Both the position numbers and the translations under genes were made by a program. This document shows, piece by piece, positions 8,335 through 15,679 of a stretch of DNA of 64,000 nucleotides (the stretch's first letter is position 1; every line of letters starts with the position of its first letter). The notes beneath the pieces were generated by a model, which was given only the letters and a program-made list of their open reading frames with translations, had not been told where the DNA came from and ran no database searches. Source of the DNA: Lacrimispora sphenoides JCM 1415 (GTDB lineage Bacteria; Bacillota; Clostridia; Lachnospirales; Lachnospiraceae); the NCBI RefSeq assembly GCF_900105615.1, contig NZ_LT630003.1:4042501-4106500 (forward strand). The letters run 5' to 3'.

Positions 8335-8424
8335 ATGCGGTTAAAAACTACATGGTTAGAGTCGGCTTCTGATACCGTTTAAAGCACCAAGTGGACATCA
8401 ATATGGATATCCGTTAAAATAACA

Positions 8425-8453
8425 TTGCAGGTAAAATTCCTCAATGATATACT
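8425..8453 (+). promoter_or_regulatory. promoter for the GntR-IIA-HAD part of the PTS locus
   Basis: TTGCAG (8425-8430), a 17-base spacer and TATACT (8448-8453) lie 37 bases before the GntR start codon. This would let the regulator, IIA and HAD genes be expressed apart from IIB-IIC-IID. Confidence 0.55.
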
Positions 8454-8489
8454 GTACTAATGGGATTTCTCTGCTATGGAGGTGTATGC

Positions 8490-9239
8490 ATGAAGTTTGA
8501 ATTTATACAAATTGATAAATATAGTCCGGTTCCATTGTATGAGCAGTTAAAGGGCTGCCTGATTACGGCAATCCGGAGTGGAAACCTGATTCCGGGACAA
8601 AAACTGCCCACTGAGGATGAACTATGCCGCAAATTCGGCATCTCCCGTCCTGTTGTCCGGCAAGCCTACGGAGATTTAAACAAGCTTGGAATGCTGGTGA
8701 GGAAGCGTGGCTCCGGTAGCTTTGTAAGATCAAATACAGACCGGGGAATCTATTTGATGCAGCTTGTCAGCTACCGCGAAGAACTGGCCATGATCGGCAT
8801 GGTACCTGGAACCGATTTAAAAAAGAAGGAAATCATCTCTTACCATGTCCCGGTTTACGAAAAACTGCGTTTGGATCCCAAACAGCACTGCCTTCATCTG
8901 GAGCGCATGCGCTATGCGGACAAACGTCCTTTTACTTTTATTGAAAACTTTGTTCCCATGGATCTATTCCCGGGAATTGAAGCCTATGATTACGGAACAG
9001 ACTCTCTTTACCGCATCATGAGAGATGTGTATGGCATCTATCCGGCCAAGGCGGTCAGATCCATACGGGCGGAAATCATCAACCCGGCACAGGCTCACCT
9101 GTTTCATATAGAGAAAGGCTCTCCGGTGCACATGCTGGAAAGCATCGCCTACGACCAATATGAACGTCCTATCGACTACAGCATTGAAACTTATCCGGGC
9201 AACACACACCGATTTGACTTTGTCGTATACAGGGATTAG
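8490..9239 (+). CDS. GntR-family regulator, HutC/UTRA subfamily
   Basis: The 249-residue protein has an N-terminal winged helix (about residues 10-75; LYEQLKGCLITAIRSG, then LPTEDELCRKFGISRPVVRQAY) and a C-terminal UTRA effector domain (about 90-245). Regulators of this class typically bind phosphorylated sugars. The start at 8490 follows a GGAGGTG site; an ATG at 8460 coincides with the expected transcription start. It is embedded in the PTS locus and probably controls it, perhaps through the palindrome at 5931-5940. Confidence 0.92.
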   Translation: MKFEFIQIDKYSPVPLYEQLKGCLITAIRSGNLIPGQKLPTEDELCRKFGISRPVVRQAYGDLNKLGMLVRKRGSGSFVRSNTDRGIYLMQLVSYREELAMIGMVPGTDLKKKEIISYHVPVYEKLRLDPKQHCLHLERMRYADKRPFTFIENFVPMDLFPGIEAYDYGTDSLYRIMRDVYGIYPAKAVRSIRAEIINPAQAHLFHIEKGSPVHMLESIAYDQYERPIDYSIETYPGNTHRFDFVVYRD

Positions 9240-9247
9240 AAATAAAT

Positions 9248-9281
9248 CATGAAATGCCCGGAGCTCATACCTATATGCCCG
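9248..9281 (+). repeat. interspersed hairpin element, diverged copy 2
   Basis: The GntR-IIA gap holds CATGAAATGCCCGGAGC followed by CATACCTATATGCCC, related to the element at 6580-6613 by shared order and core (CATACCTNTATGCC). Confidence 0.35.
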
Positions 9282-9308
9282 TAAAACCAGGGCAGGAAAG
9301 AGGAAAAT

Positions 9309-9746
9309 ATGATTGGAATCATTATTTCAGGCCATGGAACATTTGCAACCGGAATCTCAAGCGCAGTGGAACTTCTCACTGGTCATCAGGATTTTATCGT
9401 ACCGGTGGATTTTAGGGAGGAGCATAGCGAGGAACAGCTAAAGGAGAATCTAAAGGCAGCCTTCGACCGCTTTCAGGACTGCGAACAAGTTCTTGTTCTA
9501 TGTGATATTCTGGGAGGCTCCCCTTTTAAAAATGCAGTGATGTTAAGCATTGGAGATGAACGGATAAAGGTCCTTTACGGAACGAACCTGGGCATGACCG
9601 TAGAACTGGCAATGCGCTGCATGATGGGCCAGATACCGGAAGCAGATACTCTGGCAGATGAAATTATTGAAATAGGAAAAACGCAGATCGGAAAATACAA
9701 ATATGAGCCGGTAGAAGCGTCTGAAGACTTTGAGGAAGGAATTTGA
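9309..9746 (+). CDS. PTS system, mannose family IIA component
   Basis: The 145-residue cytosolic IIA protein accepts phosphate from HPr. The phosphorylated histidine is in the N-terminal motif GIIISGHGTFATG (about residues 3-15), and LCDILGGSPFKNA (about 65) is the second family signature. Length is typical of a free-standing ManX-like IIA domain. It begins 69 bases after the regulator gene and ends 3 bases before the HAD gene. Its separation from IIB-IIC-IID by the regulator is a little unusual but leaves a complete four-domain PTS. Confidence 0.93.
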   Translation: MIGIIISGHGTFATGISSAVELLTGHQDFIVPVDFREEHSEEQLKENLKAAFDRFQDCEQVLVLCDILGGSPFKNAVMLSIGDERIKVLYGTNLGMTVELAMRCMMGQIPEADTLADEIIEIGKTQIGKYKYEPVEASEDFEEGI

Positions 9747-9749
9747 CCA

Positions 9750-10403
9750 ATGATAAAAGCAGTTATATTTGACATGGATGGGGTTCTGATCGACAGTGAA
9801 ATCATATATTTGGACCATATGTATGAAAAGCTGAAGCTTAAGTACCCCCAGATCAGCAGAGAGGCGCTGTTTGCCGTGGTGGGATCCACCACAAAAAGGA
9901 CGATGGAGATTATAAGCGACGCGATCGGAGAGGATGTGAATTCCCACACGTTCCAAGAGCTATATGCAGGACTTTGGGCTGATTGCCGCCCGGATTATCC
10001 TTCTATTTTAAGAAAGGAAGTCCCGGAGATTTTAAAGGAGCTTCACCGCAGAGGTTATCAGGTGGCACTGGCATCTTCTACCAGCAGGGCAGGGATTGAA
10101 GATGTGCTCACATCCTGCGGACTGAAAGGTGACTTTGACTACATTGTAAGCGGCGAGGAATTTAAGGAAAGTAAGCCTAATCCGGAAATATATCTCCATA
10201 CGGCAGATACCTTAAAGCGCGAGCCAAAGGAATGCCTGGTGGTGGAAGATTCAACCTATGGGATCATGGCAGGACATGGTGCAGGAATGACCGTTGCCTC
10301 CATCATTGATGACAGGTTTGGTTTTGACCGCAGTCTTGCGGATTATTCCATAAACGGGCTTTTTGAGGTATTGGACTTATTGGATGAGTTGAATAACAGA
10401 TAA
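9750..10403 (+). CDS. HAD-superfamily hydrolase, beta-phosphoglucomutase-like
   Basis: The 217-residue protein has HAD motif I FDMDGVLIDSE (residues 7-17) with both catalytic aspartates, motif II in LASSTSR (about 108), the lysine of motif III in SKPNPEIY (about 141) and motif IV VVEDSTYG (about 163). A helical cap lies between residues 18 and 90. Such proteins dephosphorylate or isomerise small sugar phosphates. It is the last gene of the PTS locus, 3 bases after IIA, and may process the phosphorylated product of transport. The exact reaction is not readable from sequence. Confidence 0.88.
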   Translation: MIKAVIFDMDGVLIDSEIIYLDHMYEKLKLKYPQISREALFAVVGSTTKRTMEIISDAIGEDVNSHTFQELYAGLWADCRPDYPSILRKEVPEILKELHRRGYQVALASSTSRAGIEDVLTSCGLKGDFDYIVSGEEFKESKPNPEIYLHTADTLKREPKECLVVEDSTYGIMAGHGAGMTVASIIDDRFGFDRSLADYSINGLFEVLDLLDELNNR

Positions 10404-10406
10404 ACC

Positions 10407-10440
10407 AAAAGCAGGCCCCCAGTTACGGGAGCCTGCTTTT
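10407..10440. terminator. bidirectional terminator between PTS and ABC operons
   Basis: Perfect arms AAAAGCAGGC (10407-10416) and GCCTGCTTTT (10431-10440), with T-runs on both strands, lie between the convergent HAD and ABC genes. Confidence 0.88.
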
Positions 10441-10449
10441 AAAATATAT

Positions 10450-12204
10450 TTAAGCTTGATTTTGGAACTGACTCATATACAGTTTTTCATAAAAACCTTT
10501 CCTTGCTATTAATTCATCATGGGTTCCCTGTTCAATAATTGATCCGTTATTCATAACAAGGATTAAATCCGCATTTCTAATCGTAGAAAGGCGGTGTGCA
10601 ATAACAAAGCTTGTTCTGCCCTTCATGATATTTTTCATAGCTGTCTGAAGCATTAATTCAAGTCTTGTATCAACGGAACTTGTCGCCTCATCAAGGATTA
10701 AAATAGCCGGATCTGCCAGGAACGCTCTCGCTATTGTTAAAAGCTGTTTCTCACCGACTGATACGTTTGAGGATTCTTCATTTAATATCATATGGTAGCC
10801 ATCTGGCTGTGTTTTGATAAAATGATTTACATTTGCTGTTTTTGCAGCATTTTCAATCTCCTGCTGCGTTGCATCCTCTTTTCCGTATTTTATATTATCG
10901 GCGATCGTTCCGTTAAATAGCCAGGTGTCCTGTAACACCATACCAAAGATAGAACGAAGATCATCCCGTTTCATATCCTTAATTTTCACACCGTCAACCT
11001 TAATTGCACCTTTATTTACGTCATAAAAACGCATTAAGAGGTTAATAAGCGTGGTTTTTCCGGCGCCAGTCGGGCCTACGATTGCTACCATCTGACCGCT
11101 CTTTACGTTAATATCCAGATGTTCAATGAGCATTCTATCTTTGTTATAACCAAAAGACACATCTTCAAAGGTAACATTTCCCTTTAAGTTCTCAATTTTT
11201 ACCGGAGCAGAAGCCTCCGGGACCTCTTCTGTCTCAGTAAGGAACTCAAATACTCTTTCCGAAGCAGCAATCGCAGACTGAATGGAAGCAGACAATTGTG
11301 ACACCTGCTCCAGCGGCTCATTTAACTGCCACATATATCGGATAAATGCCTGAAGCTGTCCAACCGTAATGGCGCCTGTTATTGCAAATGTCGCACCTAA
11401 GATACAAACAGCTACAATTGCAAGATACGTAATGAAGGAGATTAACGGCGACATCAATCCGGATATAAATTGTGCCATAAATCCATTTTCACAAAGATTG
11501 TTGTTAATCTTCTTAAACTGTTCTATGGAATCTTCCTGCTTTCCATAAAGTTTGATTTCGGTTAGCCCGGTATATCGTTCCTGAATGTAACCATTTAAGT
11601 CACCAAGTGCAGCCTGCTGTCTGCTAAACATAACGGAAGAACGCTTCATAATAAATTTCATGATCAGGGCACTTCCCGGTATCAGCAAGACAGCAACAGT
11701 ACCCATCGTGGGATTAATATAAAACATTAGTACTATAGCTAAAATAATGGATAAGACAGCACTCAATATCCTTGATAAACTCTGCTGCAGCGCATTTGAC
11801 ATGGTATCGATATCATTTGAGATGATACTGAGAATATCACCGACGGAACGTTTATCAAAATAACTGATTGGCAGCTTTGCAATCTTTCTTTGGACATCGT
11901 TTCTTAAATCACGCATTGTATTTTGTATACCATTGGTCAAAAAATACTGTGAACCAAAGCTGCTAAGTACGTTTCCGATATAAATAGCAAGCAACAGCTT
12001 TAAGATTTTAATCACGTAGGGAAAACTGATGGCTGCCCCAGGAACTTTGTTCACGATATCTACAACATCATCTTTTAGTCTGGTTGTAATTAAACCTTCC
12101 ACCATTGGTGCTGCTGATAAGAAACCGGAGTATGCGATCGTAAGAAGAATCGCCACGATAAAAAATTTCAAGTATGGTTTTATATATGGATATAATTTTC
12201 TCAT
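10450..12204 (-). CDS. ABC exporter half-transporter, catalytically competent subunit of a heterodimer
   Basis: The 584-residue protein has six predicted membrane helices (about residues 1-310) fused to a nucleotide-binding domain. Walker A is GPTGAGKTT, Walker B AILILDEATS with the catalytic glutamate, and the H-loop is IAHRLST. Its signature motif is non-canonical (VSVGEKQ instead of LSGGQ). It overlaps the upstream ABC gene by four bases (ATGA). The partner has a good signature but lacks the glutamate and histidine, so the pair forms one active and one degenerate ATP site, as in BmrCD and TM287/288-type exporters. The transported compound is unknown; a drug or toxic metabolite is likely. 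Confidence 0.92.
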   Translation of the reverse strand: MRKLYPYIKPYLKFFIVAILLTIAYSGFLSAAPMVEGLITTRLKDDVVDIVNKVPGAAISFPYVIKILKLLLAIYIGNVLSSFGSQYFLTNGIQNTMRDLRNDVQRKIAKLPISYFDKRSVGDILSIISNDIDTMSNALQQSLSRILSAVLSIILAIVLMFYINPTMGTVAVLLIPGSALIMKFIMKRSSVMFSRQQAALGDLNGYIQERYTGLTEIKLYGKQEDSIEQFKKINNNLCENGFMAQFISGLMSPLISFITYLAIVAVCILGATFAITGAITVGQLQAFIRYMWQLNEPLEQVSQLSASIQSAIAASERVFEFLTETEEVPEASAPVKIENLKGNVTFEDVSFGYNKDRMLIEHLDINVKSGQMVAIVGPTGAGKTTLINLLMRFYDVNKGAIKVDGVKIKDMKRDDLRSIFGMVLQDTWLFNGTIADNIKYGKEDATQQEIENAAKTANVNHFIKTQPDGYHMILNEESSNVSVGEKQLLTIARAFLADPAILILDEATSSVDTRLELMLQTAMKNIMKGRTSFVIAHRLSTIRNADLILVMNNGSIIEQGTHDELIARKGFYEKLYMSQFQNQA

Positions 12205-13928
12205 CGCTCCAATTCCTCCTTTGTTAATTGTGAATCTGCAATTTCATAATATATATTGCACGACTTTAATAATTCTTTATGGGTCCCCATACCTACCACT
12301 TCACCCTCATTCAGAACGATTATTTTATCCGAATTCATGATGGTACTAATTCTTTGTGCCACAATGAATACAATGGATTCTTTTGTTTCTTCCTTAAGGG
12401 CAGCCCGCAAGGTAGCATCTGTTTTATAGTCAAGCGCAGAAAAGCTGTCATCAAAAATGTAGATTTCAGGCTTTCTAACCAATGCTCTCGCAATCGAGAT
12501 CCTTTGTTTTTGGCCTCCTGATACATTTTTTGCACCTTCACTTATAAATTCCTGTAATTTGTCCGGCTTATTCTGAATAAACTCTTTCGCCTGCGCTATT
12601 TCAATTGCATGATCTATTTCTTCCGGCGTCGCATTGGGATTGCCGAATTTAAGATTGTCTTCTATGGTTCCTTTAAATAAAAAAGCTTTTTGAGGGATAA
12701 AACCAATTTTTTGACGGAGTGCCTTTAAGTCATAGTCACGTGTATCCACACCATCAATTTTGATAGAACCGCCTGTCACATCATAAAATCTTGGAATTAA
12801 ATTAATCAATGTGCTCTTTCCGCTGCCCGTACTGCCGATAAATGCTACGGTCTCCCCTTTGTTCGCAGTAAAAGATACATCCTTTATGACCGGAAGCTCA
12901 CCATCCGGATACTGGAACGTAACATGGTCAAATTCAACCACACCTTTATTATCCGCTGTAATGCCCTCAGAAGGATTATTTACTAATGGTTCCTCATCTA
13001 ATAATTCCTGAATGCGGTTTGCAGATACCTGCGCCCTTGGATACATGACAAATACCATGGAAAATAGCATGATAGAGAACATTGCATGAAACTGATACTC
13101 TAAGAAAGCAACTAACTGTCCAACCTGTAAAGTTCCTTTATCAATCATTAAACTGGATATCCAAAATACGGCCATCATTGCAAGGTGTAATAAGAAGAAA
13201 AAGGCCGGCTGCGTAAATGACATGATTTTAAATAATTTCTTCGAAGTAGTGGCATAATCGTTATTGGTCTCTGCGAAACGTTCTGATTCATATTCACTTT
13301 TTCGAAAAGCTCTGATTACACGTACCCCAGTTAAGTTTTCTCTTGAAATCCGATTCAGCCGGTCCATCCCTTTTTGCTGTTTCTCAGAAAGCGGATTGGT
13401 TAATTTCGCAATGATAATGACTCCCGCCACTATAAATGGAAAGCTTCCTCCGATAACCATAGAGAGATTAATACTGGTCTTGATCGTCATAAAAACACTG
13501 ATAATAATCATGACTGGTGCCAAAAGTGCAGTTCGAAACAACAAATTGGAAAACAACATTAACTGAAATGCATCATTCGTTGTTCGTGTAATCATGGATG
13601 ACACACCAAATTTATTATATTCTGTGTGGGAAAATTTCTGCGATTGTGCAAAAACATCATTTCTGATATCCCGAATCATATAGGTTGAAATTCTTGATGA
13701 AGCGAAAGTTAATAAAATGGTTCCTGCACCTCCAAGAATGCAGACAATCAGCATGATTCCTCCCATTTTCTTAATATAAGCTATATCACCATTGCCTATT
13801 CCGTTATCAATCATCCACGCCATAACCGTGGGAATTCCCAGCTGTACTGCAACGAAACTAAAGATTCCTATGATGTTTAACAGAATTAGCTTCGGATATC
13901 TTTTCAGATATTTTAACATTAATTTCAT
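12201..13928 (-). CDS. ABC exporter half-transporter, degenerate-site subunit
   Basis: The 575-residue type IV exporter subunit has an N-terminal membrane domain (about residues 1-300) and a nucleotide-binding domain with Walker A GSTGSGKST and signature NVSGGQKQR. Walker B is IYIFDDSFS, with aspartate replacing the catalytic glutamate, and the switch region reads IVAQRIS with glutamine replacing histidine. These changes mark the degenerate partner in heterodimeric exporters. It is the first gene after the MerR-type promoter at 14009-14039 and overlaps its partner by four bases. Expression is probably induced by the divergent MerR regulator. Confidence 0.92.
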   Translation of the reverse strand: MKLMLKYLKRYPKLILLNIIGIFSFVAVQLGIPTVMAWMIDNGIGNGDIAYIKKMGGIMLIVCILGGAGTILLTFASSRISTYMIRDIRNDVFAQSQKFSHTEYNKFGVSSMITRTTNDAFQLMLFSNLLFRTALLAPVMIIISVFMTIKTSINLSMVIGGSFPFIVAGVIIIAKLTNPLSEKQQKGMDRLNRISRENLTGVRVIRAFRKSEYESERFAETNNDYATTSKKLFKIMSFTQPAFFFLLHLAMMAVFWISSLMIDKGTLQVGQLVAFLEYQFHAMFSIMLFSMVFVMYPRAQVSANRIQELLDEEPLVNNPSEGITADNKGVVEFDHVTFQYPDGELPVIKDVSFTANKGETVAFIGSTGSGKSTLINLIPRFYDVTGGSIKIDGVDTRDYDLKALRQKIGFIPQKAFLFKGTIEDNLKFGNPNATPEEIDHAIEIAQAKEFIQNKPDKLQEFISEGAKNVSGGQKQRISIARALVRKPEIYIFDDSFSALDYKTDATLRAALKEETKESIVFIVAQRISTIMNSDKIIVLNEGEVVGMGTHKELLKSCNIYYEIADSQLTKEELER

Positions 13929-14008
13929 AACATGACTCCTTTCGCTTTACTGTATAAATACATATATAAATTCAGCCGCAATCCTTGACAGAAAAAGGCT
14001 GTTTGACT

Positions 14009-14039
14009 ATTATAAACTATAAGGTTGTCTTATAGTCAA
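14009..14039 (-). promoter_or_regulatory. MerR-type promoter with 19-base spacer and centred operator
   Basis: On the minus strand TTGACT (14034-14039) and TATAAT (14009-14014) are separated by 19 bases, the overlong spacer typical of MerR-activated promoters. The perfect dyad ACTATAAG (14016-14023), GTTGT, CTTATAGT (14029-14036) fills the spacer and overlaps the -35. The divergent gene at 14206 encodes a MerR protein, so this is very probably its target for the exporter pair. Confidence 0.88.
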
Positions 14040-14205
14040 GAAAAAAAAACTCTAAAATATTTCTTATCATTATTGTTTGATATTTCCTGTTTTTTTAATA
14101 CCTGCTTTGTTAATATAAAACATATATGTTATGAAAAAGTTTGTGTCAATGCTGCGGCTGCAAACATGAAATTCGTAATATGCAGCATAGAACTGAGGTA
14201 ATTTT

Positions 14206-15045
14206 ATGTCTAAAGATAAAAATGAATACTTAACAACAGGAGAGTTTGCAAAAATCTGCGGAATTCCAAAGCATATTTTATTTCATTACGATCAGATAAA
14301 GCTTTTTCAGCCTGAGATCATAAAAGAAAATGGTTACCGTTATTACTCTTTCCGCCAATTCGATACGTTTTCTATTATCTCCGCATTAAAAAGACTGGGA
14401 ATGCCATTAAAAGAAATTAAAAAGTATATGGATGAAAGAAATCCTGTAAAGCTTGTTGATTTACTGGAACAAAAATCAAATGAAGTGTCTAAGGAAATTA
14501 AAAAGTTAAAAAACACGAAACGTGAAATCGACTCCCTTAAGGAATTAACAGAAAAGGCCCTATCCGTGGAATATAATACCATAGGAACGGCTTATCATAA
14601 AAGCATGAAAGCGCTATGCAGTACCTTAATGGATAATGACAATGACAACTCTTATCCGAACTTTTTAACAGAGCTGATCGCATTCCGTAATAACAGCAAT
14701 GCAAGTATGATAGATTTTCTGGGAGCATCGCTTACCATTGATAATATCCGTGATAAAAGATTCGACAGCTTCTCCTATTTGTATACAAAAACGAATAATG
14801 CTGATAAAAAAAACAACACTCTGGTGCGAAAAGAGGGTTGGTATCTCCAGGTTTATTATAAGGGAAGTTATCCAAGGATCAGTGAAATGTATACAGAGAT
14901 TATGCAGTACGCAAAGGAACATCAGATAAACCTCGGAAAAAATGCTTATGAGGAGTATCTTATATTTGAGATAGGCACTAAAAACAGAGACGACTATGTT
15001 ACGTTAATATTGGTAGAAATTGAGGATGACTTGCAGCCAAAATAA
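14206..15045 (+). CDS. MerR-family transcriptional regulator with effector domain
   Basis: The 279-residue protein has a MerR winged helix at residues 7-77 ([20 protein letters not shown], then [15 protein letters not shown]), a dimerisation coiled coil (about 80-125; [17 protein letters not shown]), and a C-terminal domain of about 145 residues that probably binds a ligand, as in BmrR/BltR-type regulators. It is transcribed divergently from the ABC pair and its operator is recognisable at 14009-14039. It probably activates the exporter on binding the exported compound. Confidence 0.92.
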   Translation: MSKDKNEYLTTGEFAKICGIPKHILFHYDQIKLFQPEIIKENGYRYYSFRQFDTFSIISALKRLGMPLKEIKKYMDERNPVKLVDLLEQKSNEVSKEIKKLKNTKREIDSLKELTEKALSVEYNTIGTAYHKSMKALCSTLMDNDNDNSYPNFLTELIAFRNNSNASMIDFLGASLTIDNIRDKRFDSFSYLYTKTNNADKKNNTLVRKEGWYLQVYYKGSYPRISEMYTEIMQYAKEHQINLGKNAYEEYLIFEIGTKNRDDYVTLILVEIEDDLQPK

Positions 15046-15073
15046 AAGGCCCGGATAATTATCAGAGCCTTTT
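15044..15073 (+). terminator. terminator after MerR gene
   Basis: AAAAGGC (15044-15050) and GCCTTTT (15067-15073) pair around a loop that itself contains GATAATTATC. The stem overlaps the end of the stop codon. Confidence 0.6.
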
Positions 15074-15249
15074 AGGCAGTAAAGCTTATAAATTTTGAAT
15101 TAACAGCATCTGCAGTTATTATCTGTGGCTATTGCGGAAAGTCTTGCGCTGAAGGTAGGATATTTCTGCAAATAATTTTACACACGGTTTGCAGAAAGGT
15201 TTGGAGAATATAATATGCCAAGAGACACAATATATAAATGACCATAGAC

Positions 15250-15278
15250 TTGACATATCTTTTTTCGTGTGCTATATT
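15250..15278 (+). promoter_or_regulatory. promoter for the riboswitch-controlled ABC operon
   Basis: TTGACA (15250-15255), a 17-base spacer and TATATT (15273-15278) place a start point near 15285, just before the riboswitch. Confidence 0.75.
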
Positions 15279-15296
15279 ACTGTGAAAGCAAAATTG

Positions 15297-15427
15297 AATA
15301 AAGCTAAAGTTTTCTAGGGTTCCGTAATAAAAATATTAGTCTGGTCCAAGGGAAAACGCATGACGGTATATTAAGTCATGTAACACGGTGGGATAAAAGC
15401 CTGGGAGTATATATACTCCCAGGCTTT
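15297..15427 (+). promoter_or_regulatory. ykkC-class riboswitch (guanidine-I-like)
   Basis: The leader carries the conserved ykkC blocks in order: CTAGGGTTCCG (15314-15324), CTGGTCCAAGGGAAAACG (15341-15358), ACACGGTGGGATAAAAGCC (15383-15401) and CTGGGAG. P1 forms between CTAGG and CCTGG, P2 between TAATA and TATTA, and P3 between GCATGAC and GTCATGT. The 3' strand of P1 is also the 5' strand of a perfect terminator stem, so ligand binding should prevent termination. Known ykkC ligands are guanidine (subtype 1) and ppGpp, PRPP or nucleotides (subtype 2). The subtype was not decided by eye; a transporter operon fits guanidine best. Confidence 0.88.
15396..15427 (+). terminator. riboswitch expression-platform terminator
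   Basis: AAAGCCTGGGAGTATA (15396-15411) and TATACTCCCAGGCTTT (15412-15427) form a perfect 32-base palindrome followed by ATTATTTT. Its left half overlaps the aptamer P1. Confidence 0.85.
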
Positions 15428-15455
15428 ATTATTTTGCTCTGAAAAAGGAGGGATA

Positions 15456-15536
15456 ATGAATGTGAATAATGTAAACCAGTTAAATAAATCAGTACCTATG
15501 GTGTTAATTGATATCTTCTATTCCATATCAGATTAA
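15456..15536 (+). CDS. possible 26-residue leader peptide or decayed gene start
   Basis: An ATG follows a strong AAGGAGGG site directly after the riboswitch terminator and reads 26 codons (starts MNVNNVNQLNK, ends YSISD) to a TAA. No family is recognised. A second frame from about 15508 stays open for some 60 codons with a hydrophobic stretch (VFIIGISVFMISLKER), so the pair could be the frameshifted remains of a small membrane protein that the riboswitch once controlled. It could equally be leader sequence with no protein role. Confidence 0.3.
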   Translation: MNVNNVNQLNKSVPMVLIDIFYSISD

Positions 15537-15679
15537 TCCGTTATATGTTTTCATCATAGGGATATCAGTTTTTATGATTTCCTTGAAAGAGAGGGTTTTA
15601 TGCATAATCTGCATACTTTCCAGCGGGATTAACTGTTCTCTTATGATTAATTTTGGACTACTTGAAAGGAGTTTCTTTT

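Noticed and set aside
15297..15427. T-box leader instead of a riboswitch
   Set aside because: No T-box sequence or specifier loop; the conserved blocks match ykkC and the downstream genes are not amino-acid related.
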